Shown here one piece after another: positions 1-6,973 of a stretch of 46,809 nucleotides of DNA. Every line of letters starts with the position of its first letter. Within the stretch, counting starts at the first letter, position 1. Made by a program: the position numbers and the translations under genes. Under the pieces are notes generated by a model. It ran no database searches and had not been told where the DNA came from. It saw nothing but the letters and a program-made list of their open reading frames with translations. This DNA is from Planctomycetota bacterium (lineage in GTDB: Bacteria > Planctomycetota > UBA1135 > UBA2386), in the NCBI GenBank assembly GCA_002684655.1, contig NYVR01000154.1, positions 1 through 46,809 on the forward strand, given 5' to 3'.

Positions 1-341
1 ACCTGAACCTACCGCTGGGCCGGATGCGACTCCGGCCGTCGGGGAGTGCAGGGGGCCACAACGGCCTCAAATCCGTCCAGCAGCTGCTGGGTACGGACGC
101 ATATCCTCGTCTCCGTCTCGGTATCGGACCGCCCGCCTCGGATGATCCCGATGGTGGTTCCGAAGGTCGAAGCAAGGCCGCCGTCCTACGCGGGCGCGAC
201 TGGCCAGACTTCGTCTTGGCTCCCTTCCTCCCGGAGGAAAAGGAGGTTCTCGGTCGTGTTTTGGTTCGCGCCGCTGACTGCACCCAAGGGTGGCTGGACG
301 GCGAGGACCTGCAATCCCTCATGGGAACCTTCAACAGCTAG
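1..341 (+). CDS. pth: Peptidyl-tRNA hydrolase, C-terminal part (5' end outside window)
   Basis: Pth cleaves the ester bond of peptidyl-tRNAs released from stalled ribosomes and recycles the tRNA in the cytoplasm. The open frame runs in from the left edge (first full codon at base 3) and ends at TAG 339-341. It shows the family signature [14 protein letters not shown] followed by [14 protein letters not shown], which forms the substrate-binding face. The apparent ATG at 24 lies inside the conserved [13 protein letters not shown] segment, so it is not the start. The catalytic N-terminal His and Asn lie outside the window. The gene precedes rpsF, a common bacterial order (L25, pth, S6), with a 93-base gap that contains two hairpins. 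About 110 residues are visible of a family usually near 190. Confidence 0.93.
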   Translation, partial: LNLPLGRMRLRPSGSAGGHNGLKSVQQLLGTDAYPRLRLGIGPPASDDPDGGSEGRSKAAVLRGRDWPDFVLAPFLPEEKEVLGRVLVRAADCTQGWLDGEDLQSLMGTFNS

Positions 342-350
342 CCTGTGGCC

Positions 351-366
351 GCGGCGTGAACGCCGC
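351..366 (+). terminator. Hairpin between pth and rpsF
   Basis: This is a perfect 6-bp GC stem (GCGGCG / CGCCGC) with a TGAA loop, starting 10 bases after the pth stop. No T-tract follows. It could end pth transcription or belong to the rpsF leader. Confidence 0.35.
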
Positions 367-410
367 TATCTGGGCTCGTTGTGTAACCAGTCGGCCGCAG
401 GGTCGACACA

Positions 411-428
411 CGGGCATCCGCCCGGGAG
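411..428 (+). promoter_or_regulatory. rpsF leader hairpin abutting the Shine-Dalgarno sequence
   Basis: A 5-bp stem, CGGGC (411-415) with GCCCG (420-424), closes an ATCC loop. It touches the GGGAG Shine-Dalgarno sequence at 424-428, which is 6 bases before the TTG start of rpsF. In many bacteria the S6:S18 pair represses its own operon by binding a leader hairpin. The position fits that role, but I did not recognise the published bulge motif, so regulation is inferred. Confidence 0.3.
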
Positions 429-434
429 TCAGTT

Positions 435-1013
435 TTGAACCGCACCCGCAACTACGAATGCATGTGCCTCCTCGACAACGCGGAGGTGCGCAAGGGCTGG
501 GAGCCGCTGAAGGAAGCGGTCGCCGGCCTGTTTACCAAGCACGAGGCCAAGGTCCTCAGCAACCGTCGCTGGGACGAGCGGCGCCTCGCATACCCCATTA
601 AGGGGCAGCAGCGCGCGACCTACCTCTTGCTCTTCTTCGCCGCCGACACCCAGACCTTGCCGGCGATTCGCCGTGAGCTGGAGTTCAGCGAGTCGATGAT
701 TCGCTACATGATCACGGAGTGTGAAGACATCCCAGCTGACGCCTACGAACCCGAGGCGGAGTTCGATGTCGACGCGATCCCTGAGGACGACGAGCCGGCA
801 GCTGAAGAAGCACCGGCAGCCGAAGAAGCACCGGCAGCCGAAGAAGAGAAGGCCGAAGGCGAGACTGCCGAAGGTGAGACCGCCGAAGGTGAGACCGCCG
901 AAGGTGAGGCCGCCGAAGGCGAGACAGCCGAAGGCGACGCAGCCGAAGGTGAGACCGCCGAAGGCGACGCCGCCCCGGCTGAGGAAGGCGACAGCAAGGA
1001 GGACAACCAATGA
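435..1013 (+). CDS. rpsF: Small ribosomal subunit protein S6 with a long acidic repeat tail
   Basis: S6 binds 16S rRNA on the 30S platform as a pair with S18. Residues 1-105 match the S6 fold: NYECMCLLDN at the start, WDERRLAYPIKGQQRATYLL in the middle, and FSESMIRYMIT near the end. The start is TTG at 435, supported by GGGAG at 424-428 and by alignment of the conserved N-terminus. The odd part is residues 109-192, an Asp/Glu/Ala-rich tail with three PAAEEA units followed by eight AEGET-like units. Typical S6 proteins are about 95-135 residues; this one is 192. The gene overlaps rpsR by ATGA, with AAGGAGG at 996-1002, so the two are probably translationally coupled. The ssb gene often found between them is absent. 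Confidence 0.95.
   Translation: MNRTRNYECMCLLDNAEVRKGWEPLKEAVAGLFTKHEAKVLSNRRWDERRLAYPIKGQQRATYLLLFFAADTQTLPAIRRELEFSESMIRYMITECEDIPADAYEPEAEFDVDAIPEDDEPAAEEAPAAEEAPAAEEEKAEGETAEGETAEGETAEGEAAEGETAEGDAAEGETAEGDAAPAEEGDSKEDNQ
795..848 (+). repeat. Three 18-bp in-frame tandem repeats in rpsF
   Basis: Three nearly identical 18-bp units (CCGGCAGCCGAAGAAGCA type) at 795-812, 813-830 and 831-848 encode PAAEEA, PAAEEA and PAAEEE in the acidic tail of S6. Confidence 0.85.
852..971 (+). repeat. Eight 15-bp in-frame tandem repeats in rpsF
   Basis: Eight head-to-tail 15-bp units (GCCGAAGGTGAGACC type) start every 15 bases from 852 and encode AEGET, AEGEA or AEGDA. Differences are mostly third-codon changes plus Glu/Asp and Thr/Ala swaps. 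The unit length is a multiple of three, so copy-number change would lengthen or shorten the tail without a frameshift. Confidence 0.9.
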
Positions 1014-1294
1014 GCGTCAACGAACCTGCGAAGACCGAAGAGCAGACGGCCCCGGCGGCGGGCAGCGCCCCGCGGCGTAGCCGCTTCGGTCGTTTCAGCC
1101 GCCGGAAGCTCGTCGAGCCGGAGGAGCCGCTGGACTACAAGAACGTCGCATACCTGTCGAAGTTCCTGTCGCCCAACGGCCGCATCCAGTCGCGCAAGCG
1201 CACCGGCTTCTCTGGGCAGAACCAGCGCAAGCTGGCGTCCGCCATCAAGCGCGCCCGCATCGTGGGCCTGCTGCCATTCGTCGGGAGGATGTAG
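1010..1294 (+). CDS. rpsR: Small ribosomal subunit protein S18
   Basis: S18 pairs with S6 on the platform of the 30S subunit. The core is clear: LDYKNVAYLSKFLSPNGRI, then SRKRTGFSGQNQRKLASAIKRAR and a final GLLPFVGRM. The 94-residue length includes an N-terminal extension of about 38 residues that starts acidic/polar (EPAKTEEQ) and becomes Arg-rich (RRSRFGRFSRRK). The ATG at 1010 overlaps the rpsF TGA by four bases and has a good Shine-Dalgarno sequence inside rpsF. The paired S6 and S18 genes would give equal output of the two binding partners. Confidence 0.95.
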   Translation: MSVNEPAKTEEQTAPAAGSAPRRSRFGRFSRRKLVEPEEPLDYKNVAYLSKFLSPNGRIQSRKRTGFSGQNQRKLASAIKRARIVGLLPFVGRM

Positions 1295-1297
1295 TCG

Positions 1298-1750
1298 ATG
1301 GAACTTCTGCTGAAGCAAAACGTAGAGCACCTTGGACGGACGGGTGACGTCGTCGACGTCAAACCCGGTTACGCGCGCAACTACCTGTTGCCGCGCGGCC
1401 TGGCCGTGCTCGTCACGAAGGGCAACATGGCTGAGGTCGAGCGTGCCCGTTCTCAGGCGCTCGCCGAGGAAGAGGCGCGCCTCGCTGGCCTCAAGGACTT
1501 GGGTGCCAAACTCGCCGATGTGTCGGTGACCATTGAGGGCAAGGCGAACGAAGAAGGGCACTTGTTCGGGTCGGTCAACGCCGCGCAGATCGCCGCGGCG
1601 CTCCGCGATAAGGATGTGCCCGTCGATGAGAAGATGGTCCGCCTGGAAAGCCCGCTTAAGGAGATCGGCGTCTACGACGTCTCGGTCCACCTGCACGCGG
1701 ACGTCGAAGCCGCCATCAAGGTCTGGGTCGTCCAACAAAAGCCCGAGTAG
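1298..1750 (+). CDS. rplI: Large ribosomal subunit protein L9
   Basis: L9 binds 23S rRNA at the base of the L1 stalk and reaches toward a neighbouring ribosome. The N-terminal rRNA-binding domain is canonical: MELLLKQNVEHLGRTGDVVDVKPGYARNYLLPRGLA is readable from residue 1, including the GDVVDVKPGYARNYL signature. A long connecting helix follows (about residues 42-75), then the C-terminal domain with GHLFGSVNAAQIAAAL. At 150 residues the length is normal. The ATG lies three bases after the rpsR stop, with GGGAGGA upstream. It is the last gene of the ribosomal block, and a strong hairpin follows 20 bases after its stop. Confidence 0.96.
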   Translation: MELLLKQNVEHLGRTGDVVDVKPGYARNYLLPRGLAVLVTKGNMAEVERARSQALAEEEARLAGLKDLGAKLADVSVTIEGKANEEGHLFGSVNAAQIAAALRDKDVPVDEKMVRLESPLKEIGVYDVSVHLHADVEAAIKVWVVQQKPE

Positions 1751-1981
1751 TCCGGTGTAGCCGCCGCTCGCTCGGCGCGCTCTAGAGGCGCGCCGGGCGG
1801 AACGGCGGCGCCGTTGCTCTGGTTGCCTGCCGACGCGCCTGAGCGGGCTCTCGTCGGCCCGCGAGCCTCCGCGAATCGCAGTCTAATTTAGGCTTCCGGC
1901 GCCTGCGCGGGGTCGGCGCGGCGTCGCCGAGCCCCGCGGCCAGACGGGACGCGGGGACAGGCCACGAAGTGGTCGTAGCCG
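1751..1981. other. Spacer between rplI and the pgsA leader frame
   Basis: Apart from the hairpin at 1771-1797 I see no gene, tRNA or clear promoter in this GC-rich stretch. Together with the short frame at 1982-2101 it makes up the 347-base gap between rplI and pgsA. Confidence 0.5.
1771..1797 (+). terminator. Strong hairpin after rplI
   Basis: A 10-bp stem with one G-T pair joins 1771-1780 and 1788-1797, around a TCTAGAG loop. No T-tract follows. Its position just after rplI suggests transcription termination or mRNA 3' end protection. Confidence 0.45.
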
Positions 1982-2101
1982 ATGCTTACAGTCGGTGAAG
2001 AATCCGCTGCCTGTGGGTATCTCGTGCGTGCGAAGATCTACTCTGCGGGCGACGATGCAGAGGTCGACGAGCTCGCTGCGCGCGGACCTGCAACGCCATG
2101 A
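1982..2101 (+). CDS. Possible 39-residue leader protein overlapping pgsA
   Basis: An ATG at 1982 opens a 39-codon frame that ends in TGA at 2099-2101, overlapping the pgsA ATG in the ATGA pattern seen at several real gene pairs here. The product reads MLTVGEESAACGYLVRAKIY, then a short acidic end, AGDDAEVDELAARG. An in-frame TAG at 1976 rules out an upstream extension. There is no clear Shine-Dalgarno sequence and third-position GC is only moderate. It could be a coupling leader for pgsA, a remnant of a longer gene, or chance. I know of no family for it. Confidence 0.3.
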   Translation: MLTVGEESAACGYLVRAKIYSAGDDAEVDELAARGPATP

Positions 2102-2676
2102 ACATCCCCAACACGATCACGATGATCCGTCTGGTCATGACGGTGTTCGTCTTTGTGTTGCTTGAGCTATACGCGGCCGCTGACGCTGGCGAGGCAACGA
2201 AGACGTTGCCTTGGATCGCGTTCACGTTGTTCCTCGTCGCCTCCGTCACGGACTTCCTAGACGGCTACCTCGCGCGGAAGTGGGACATGGTCTCGGCTTT
2301 CGGGCGAATCGCGGACCCGTTCGCTGACAAGATCCTGATCGCGGGGACGTTGATCTCGTTGCTGCACTTCGACGTTGCGACGGAGGTGCTGCCGCACTGG
2401 TATGTCGTCGTCGTGATCGCTCGCGAATTCCTCGTAACCGCGATTCGCGGCTACGTGGAGTCGACCGGTCAGGCCTTCGGCGCTGACCGCCTCGGCAAGT
2501 GGAAGATGGTCTCGCAGTGTTGGACGGTCGCCGCGGTCCTGTCCATGGTCGCAGGCAGCTCGTGGTTTGAGTGGGCCGCAGTCGGCGGCTTCTGGGTGAG
2601 CCTCGCGTTGACCGTGGTGAGCGGGATGAACTACTGCGTCAAGGCGCGCGAGTTGATCCTGGGAGGAGCGTCCTAA
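2098..2676 (+). CDS. pgsA: CDP-diacylglycerol-glycerol-3-phosphate 3-phosphatidyltransferase
   Basis: This inner-membrane enzyme joins CDP-diacylglycerol and glycerol 3-phosphate to give phosphatidylglycerophosphate, the committed step to phosphatidylglycerol. The CDP-alcohol phosphotransferase motif is complete: D52, D55, G56, A59-R60, G69, D73 and D77, within DFLDGYLARKWDMVSAFGR. The N-terminal MNIPNTITMIRL is typical of PgsA. Several hydrophobic segments flank the motif, and the 192-residue length is normal. The next gene, pgpA, encodes the following enzymatic step and starts two bases after this stop, so the two form an operon. The frame at 1982-2101 overlaps its start. Confidence 0.93.
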   Translation: MNIPNTITMIRLVMTVFVFVLLELYAAADAGEATKTLPWIAFTLFLVASVTDFLDGYLARKWDMVSAFGRIADPFADKILIAGTLISLLHFDVATEVLPHWYVVVVIAREFLVTAIRGYVESTGQAFGADRLGKWKMVSQCWTVAAVLSMVAGSSWFEWAAVGGFWVSLALTVVSGMNYCVKARELILGGAS

Positions 2677-2677
2677 C

Positions 2678-3211
2678 ATGGACTGCGTCCGCTGGTTTTT
2701 GATTACAAGCGGCGGCTTGGGGCTCTCGCCGGTCGTCCCGGGGACGGTCGGGACGTTCGGCGGAGTGGCGCTGGCGCTGCTGCTGATGTGGTTATTCGGG
2801 TCTTACTCGGTGATCGCTTGGGGGGCCGCCGCGTTGCTCTTGTTTGTCTGGAGCTGCGGGCAGTCGGAATACGTCGCGCGTACGTGGCCCAAGAAGGACC
2901 CTGGCGCGTTCGTGCTCGACGAGGTCGTCGGCTTCCTGGTGACGTTGGTCACGTTCCAGCTGTTGGTGATGTTCGCCCCGTTGGAATTTGTCGACGAAAA
3001 CGCGGTAAGCGACGGCCTAAACCTCCTGATTGTGTTCTGTGGCGCGTTCGGCTGGTTCCGGGTGTTCGATATCTTGAAGATCTACCCCTGCAACCGGCTC
3101 GAGCAGCTGCCCGGAGCGCTGGGGATCATGGCCGACGACCAAGTCGCGGGCGTCTACGCTGGCGTGGCGCTCTGGCTGTCGATGCCGGTCGCGATGTCTG
3201 TCCTGGGCTGA
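2678..3211 (+). CDS. pgpA: Phosphatidylglycerophosphatase A
   Basis: PgpA removes the phosphate from phosphatidylglycerophosphate to give phosphatidylglycerol, directly after PgsA. Family motifs are clear: GLGLSPVVPGTVGTFGG near the start, DPGAFVLDEVVG at about residues 75-86, FRVFDILKIYP at about 127-137, and GIMADDQVAGVYAG near the end. Hydrophobic segments at about 28-60 and 88-102 fit a membrane protein. A good GGGAGGAG at 2661-2668 precedes the ATG. A short stretch between the second and third motifs (EFVDENAVSDG) looks longer than in enterobacterial PgpA. With pgsA it forms a two-gene phospholipid operon. Confidence 0.93.
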   Translation: MDCVRWFLITSGGLGLSPVVPGTVGTFGGVALALLLMWLFGSYSVIAWGAAALLLFVWSCGQSEYVARTWPKKDPGAFVLDEVVGFLVTLVTFQLLVMFAPLEFVDENAVSDGLNLLIVFCGAFGWFRVFDILKIYPCNRLEQLPGALGIMADDQVAGVYAGVALWLSMPVAMSVLG

Positions 3212-3251
3212 CGGCAGGGCGCTTCATCTGCGCGGTTGCAGGACCTAGCGG

Positions 3252-4412
3252 GTGCGTCGCGCCGCCTCCTCGGCGATGATGCTGAAGAATATGGCACGAA
3301 AAGGCAGCAAGTCGACTGGCAGTCTCGCCCGCAACCTCGCCATCAGCGGCGCGATCGCTGGTCTCGTAGGAGGTCTGTTGGTCGCCGTCGCCGTGATGCA
3401 GAACCTTGGCGGCGCGGTCGTCGACGCAGATGTTCGCGCCAAGGGGTGGTTGGTCGGCGTCTCCCTTGCGGTGCTTTGCGCCGTGATCTGCGGCGGCGCG
3501 GCCTGGTCTGTCGGCGGTAAGCTGGCGACCCGCATCACCGACATCCAACTCGCCGTCAGCAAGCTCGGTCGCGGCGGTAGCGAAGTTCGTGTCCGCGTCA
3601 GCGGCAATGATGAGGTCTCCAAGCTCGGTAGCTCGGTGCAATACCTCGCCAGCGACCTGGCGGCTTTGTTGAACTCTCAGTCTGACGTAGGCGGCACGCC
3701 GGCCTCCATGGACCCCATGGTCAAGCAGCTGCGTGACAAGACCGTGCCGGCCGGGCCGCCGCGGGTGTCGGGATACGAAGTCGACGCGGCGATCAGCGAC
3801 GGTTCGCGTGGGGGGCTCGACTACTTTGACGTCGTCGTGCACGCCGATGATCCGAGCCAAGCGGTCGCTTATGTGGTGACGGCAGAGGGGCACGGCGCGA
3901 CCTCGATTTTTGCGTGTCGGCTGGCGCGCGATGAGCTGCAGCGAGCGTTGAAGCAGGGGGCGACGCCGCGGCGCGCTCTGGCCCACACCAACAAGGTGAT
4001 GAAGAAGCACCTCCCCGATGGCGCGTGCGCGGTGGCCACGTTGCTCCAGATGGACGGCGGCGGCTGCAAGCTCTACCAAGCGGGCGCGCACACGCCGCTG
4101 TTGATCTGTCAGCTGGGCGAGGTGCTTGAGTTGAACGCCGAAGGCATCGCGCTCGGGCTGGACGAAGGCCCTGTGTTTGAGAAGTCGCTCCGGCCGCAGG
4201 AGATCGAGATGAGTCCTGGCGTGCGGCTGGTATTCGGGAATGACGCGTTGTCGCGCTCCGCAGGCCTCCTGGAGCTGCTCGAGACCCACTCGCCGCGACA
4301 CACGAACATGTTCATGAATATGGTACTAGGCACGTTGGAGCAGGGTGCCGGTGATGACGGGCTGCGTGAGGACCTTGTCTTGATCACGGTCAAGCGGGAG
4401 AGCCAGGGATGA
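3252..4412 (+). CDS. Membrane HAMP / SpoIIE-like PP2C phosphatase homologue, probably degenerate
   Basis: Proteins of this design usually sense a signal at the membrane and dephosphorylate a Ser/Thr-phosphorylated regulator, as RsbU does. Two membrane segments (about residues 28-50 and 66-88) enclose a very short outer loop. A HAMP-like linker (about 89-142) precedes a SpoIIE-type domain (about 173-382). Visible family features are GLDYFD (D193), LYQAGAHTPLLI, GIALGLDEG and REDLVLITV. The usual DVSGHG metal-binding motif reads TAEGHG (210-215), so one ligand Asp is missing and activity is doubtful. The start is uncertain: GTG 3252, or ATG 3276, 3279 or 3291. It overlaps the MazG-like gene by ATGA, implying a common operon. 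Confidence 0.72.
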   Translation: MRRAASSAMMLKNMARKGSKSTGSLARNLAISGAIAGLVGGLLVAVAVMQNLGGAVVDADVRAKGWLVGVSLAVLCAVICGGAAWSVGGKLATRITDIQLAVSKLGRGGSEVRVRVSGNDEVSKLGSSVQYLASDLAALLNSQSDVGGTPASMDPMVKQLRDKTVPAGPPRVSGYEVDAAISDGSRGGLDYFDVVVHADDPSQAVAYVVTAEGHGATSIFACRLARDELQRALKQGATPRRALAHTNKVMKKHLPDGACAVATLLQMDGGGCKLYQAGAHTPLLICQLGEVLELNAEGIALGLDEGPVFEKSLRPQEIEMSPGVRLVFGNDALSRSAGLLELLETHSPRHTNMFMNMVLGTLEQGAGDDGLREDLVLITVKRESQG

Positions 4413-4735
4413 GCGCGCCGAGTCCTCCAGGCGGTCGTGCTAGCGCAGGCTCCTTCCAGCGTCTCATCGAGGACATCTACTTCGACCGCGACAGCGAGCG
4501 CGGCACGGATAAGACGCTGCTGTGGTTCTGCGAAGAGGTCGGCGAACTGGTGAGGGCTATCCGCCGCGGCGCCAAGGACCGCGAGAACCTCAAAGAGGAG
4601 TTCGGCGACGTTTACGCGTGGCTGTCTACGCTCGCGTCGATCCACGCGATCGATCTGGAGGCCGTCGGTCGCGAAAAATACGGCGGCGGCTGTCCCCGCT
4701 GCGCAGCTACGCCGTGCGCGTGCCCCAAGCATTGA
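4409..4735 (+). CDS. MazG-like nucleotide pyrophosphohydrolase
   Basis: MazG-type enzymes hydrolyse nucleoside triphosphates to monophosphate and pyrophosphate, often for house-cleaning or stress control. The four-helix fold is recognised by the metal-binding EEVGELVRAI segment, followed by ENLKEEFGDVYAWLSTLA, giving the EExxE and ExxD pattern. The 108-residue length fits single-domain members. After the helices comes a Cys-rich end, GGGCPRCAATPCACPKH, which could bind zinc. The start ATG overlaps the TGA of the SpoIIE-like gene, so synthesis is probably coupled and the two may act together. The exact substrate cannot be read from sequence. Confidence 0.78.
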   Translation: MSAPSPPGGRASAGSFQRLIEDIYFDRDSERGTDKTLLWFCEEVGELVRAIRRGAKDRENLKEEFGDVYAWLSTLASIHAIDLEAVGREKYGGGCPRCAATPCACPKH

Positions 4736-4888
4736 GGGTCGGCGCGTCCAGGGACGGCGGCGTCCGTGGTCGACCACCAGCAAACCTCCCGCGGGTGTGC
4801 CGGCGCCGCCGATCTACAAGGTCTAGTCCTACAACAGGCAGATCGCGCCCCTCTGGGCTTGGTTCATCAACGCTCTCGCTCGCTCTTA

Positions 4889-4904
4889 GCGGGCCTACGC
4901 CCGC
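4889..4904. terminator. Hairpin between convergent mazG-like and M1 peptidase genes
   Basis: A perfect 6-bp stem, GCGGGC with GCCCGC, closes a 4-base loop in the 193-base gap between two convergent genes. It lacks a T-tract on either side. It may serve both directions. Confidence 0.35.
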
Positions 4905-4928
4905 CGGCTCAAGCTGCGGAGACCAGAT

Positions 4929-6830
4929 TTATTCGCGGTCGCTGCTCTTCCACCGGTTGTTGGCGCGCCTCGCGTCGATCGTCGTGATGTCTGGATCGAG
5001 TATGACCTCGACCGCCTTGCCGGCGAATTGGACCTGCTGGCGGGTACTGCGCCACCAGCTCGCCTCAGCGATGGTCTTGCGCTCGGTGGTCCCGTCTTCA
5101 TAGACGGCTTCGACGATCGTTGGCATCACGGCCCGCCCCAGGTCGTCGACGGTTACGGTCGTACCGCGGCCACCGGTCTCGACGTCGGCGATCGCGTGGT
5201 CAAGCGCCCACTCCTCGAAGAACCATGTCCGAAAGTATGCCTGCAGGTCGCGGTCCGCGACCCGTTCGAACGTGTGAAAGAAGTCGTAGGGGTAGGGGTG
5301 TTTGAACGCCCAGTCCGTCGCGTATTCACGAAAGGCGCGGAAGAAGACCTCGTCGCCTAGGTACGCGCGGAGCTGATGCAGGATCGCCGCCGGTTTGCTG
5401 TAGCTAGCGAAGCCGAAGCTGTCCGTTCCATAGGTGTCTCCGTGACGCATGCAGACGACGTCGCGGCCGCGCCCGATGGTGTTACCGACGCTGAGCAGAG
5501 AGCTCTTGGGACCGTTCTTGCGGTTCTGGAAGTCGCCGCGACACAGCGTCGTCCAGAACGACGTGAAGCCCTCATCTTGCCACGCGTAGCGCTTTTCGTT
5601 GCTGCCGAGCAGCATCGGAAACCACATATGGATCAGCTCGTGGGCGATGGTCCCGCCGGGGCGCCGCCCGCCGACGATCGTCATCATCGGATACTCCATT
5701 CCGCCGCCGATGACGCCTTCACACGCGGTCATGTGGGGCCACGGGTAGGGGTAGACCATCTCGGACATGTATTCGATCGTGTGGCGCGCGTATTCGGCGC
5801 CGCGGACCCAGTCACCTGAGTTGGTCTCGTAGACCGCGTGGATCATGCAGACGCCGTCTGCGCCTGGACCGTGCTTGTCCTTCACGACGGCGTGCGCGGC
5901 GTCCCAGACGTAGGTCTTCCCCAGGCTGACGGCGGCGTCGCGGACGTTCTCGGCGTGAAACTGCCACGTCAGCTGGCCGCTCGCAGAGGTCTTGGTCGCT
6001 TCGCCCCGGTCGAGATCTTCCGCGTCGACGACGTGTACGATCTCGCGCGTTTCTAGCGCCGCGTCCAGGCGGTCAAGCGCTCGCTCCGTCAGCACCTCTG
6101 CAGGGTTCTGGAGAACGCCGGTGGCGCGGACGATGTAGCCTTCCGGCGCGGTGATCGCGAGGTCGTAGTCGGCGTAGTCCATGTAGAACTCACCGTTGCC
6201 GCGGTACGGGTCGGCGACCCATCCTTCGACGTCGTCGTAGACCGCGAACTGCGGATACCAGTAGCCCAGGTAGATGACGCGGTCGCCCTCGTAGCCCATG
6301 CGAGGCGCGGTGCCAGCCTTCGGTATATCGAAGGCATATTCGATCGTGACCGAGACCTCCTCTCCAGGCTCGAGCGAGTCGCGGAGTCGGAGCGTCATTG
6401 TGGTGTCGCGCGCGCGGGCTCGAACGTTCTCCTCACCGATCATGACCTTTGAGATCTCTAGGCCGTTTGTGGCGGTGACGAAGCGCGTACGCTGTGTGCC
6501 GGCTTTCATCATGTCCTGGTAGCAGTGCACGACGAGGCGGTCGAGGTCGTCCGGCGACCGGTTTTTATAGGTCATCCTCGCCCGGCCTCGCACTTTGGAG
6601 TCTGCCGGGTCCACGGTGAGGGCGATGTCGTAGTGGGCGTAGTTGGTCCAGTGCTCCTGACCTGGGCGCCCGATCATCGTCCGCGTCTTCTGTTTGATCG
6701 CGCTTTCGAAGCCGCTTGGCAGGTCGATCGGGTAGGGCAAGATGCGCACAGATGTTGGTGGCCCCTGCGATATCGCAGCAACGGATAGCATGCAGGGGGC
6801 GATCAATGGCAGGAGGCGTGCAAGGTGCAT
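4929..6830 (-). CDS. Secreted M1-family zinc metallopeptidase
   Basis: M1 enzymes remove N-terminal residues from peptides using one zinc ion. The zinc site is complete: H397-E398-L-I-H401, then E420 after the standard 18-residue gap, in the context TIAHELIHMWFP and WQDEGFTSFW. The substrate-binding motif is GGGMEYP (375-381), standing in for GAMEN. Residues 1-22 (MHLARLLPLIAPCMLSVAAI...) form a signal peptide, so the enzyme acts outside the cytoplasm. A beta-rich N-terminal domain (about 50-260) precedes the catalytic domain, and the C-terminal part is shorter than in aminopeptidase N. At 633 residues it resembles compact bacterial M1 enzymes. It is transcribed away from priA across a 143-base divergent spacer. 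Confidence 0.88.
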   Translation of the reverse strand: MHLARLLPLIAPCMLSVAAISQGPPTSVRILPYPIDLPSGFESAIKQKTRTMIGRPGQEHWTNYAHYDIALTVDPADSKVRGRARMTYKNRSPDDLDRLVVHCYQDMMKAGTQRTRFVTATNGLEISKVMIGEENVRARARDTTMTLRLRDSLEPGEEVSVTIEYAFDIPKAGTAPRMGYEGDRVIYLGYWYPQFAVYDDVEGWVADPYRGNGEFYMDYADYDLAITAPEGYIVRATGVLQNPAEVLTERALDRLDAALETREIVHVVDAEDLDRGEATKTSASGQLTWQFHAENVRDAAVSLGKTYVWDAAHAVVKDKHGPGADGVCMIHAVYETNSGDWVRGAEYARHTIEYMSEMVYPYPWPHMTACEGVIGGGMEYPMMTIVGGRRPGGTIAHELIHMWFPMLLGSNEKRYAWQDEGFTSFWTTLCRGDFQNRKNGPKSSLLSVGNTIGRGRDVVCMRHGDTYGTDSFGFASYSKPAAILHQLRAYLGDEVFFRAFREYATDWAFKHPYPYDFFHTFERVADRDLQAYFRTWFFEEWALDHAIADVETGGRGTTVTVDDLGRAVMPTIVEAVYEDGTTERKTIAEASWWRSTRQQVQFAGKAVEVILDPDITTIDARRANNRWKSSDRE

Positions 6831-6973
6831 GTTGGCTCTTTGGGTAGTCGGTGTGTGTATGTTGAAGCTTTGAGATGTGGCGGCAACCTCCAGGATGCCC
6901 CATCGCCGTCACGGGGTCGGGATATCCCCAGTTGGACTTCCGCGGCGCTTGCCCTTCAACTGGGCGAGTTGGA
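6831..6973. promoter_or_regulatory. Divergent spacer between M1 peptidase and priA
   Basis: These 143 bases separate two divergent genes and must hold both promoters if priA starts at 6974. It is less GC-rich near 6840-6880 (the M1 side). I cannot assign convincing -35 and -10 boxes. Confidence 0.35.

Noticed and set aside
795..971. CRISPR-like repeat array
   Set aside because: Repeats are 15 and 18 bp, contiguous, in frame and coding, with no spacers or cas genes.
743..1738. 331-codon minus frame across rpsF-rpsR-rplI
   Set aside because: It runs antisense to three clear ribosomal protein genes, and its Ser/Ala repeats mirror the S6 tail repeats.
1751..1981. tRNA or structured RNA gene
   Set aside because: No T-loop GGTTCGAATCC-like pattern or cloverleaf could be built.
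3126..4301. 391-codon minus frame
   Set aside because: Antisense to pgpA and the SpoIIE-like gene, with no recognisable domain.
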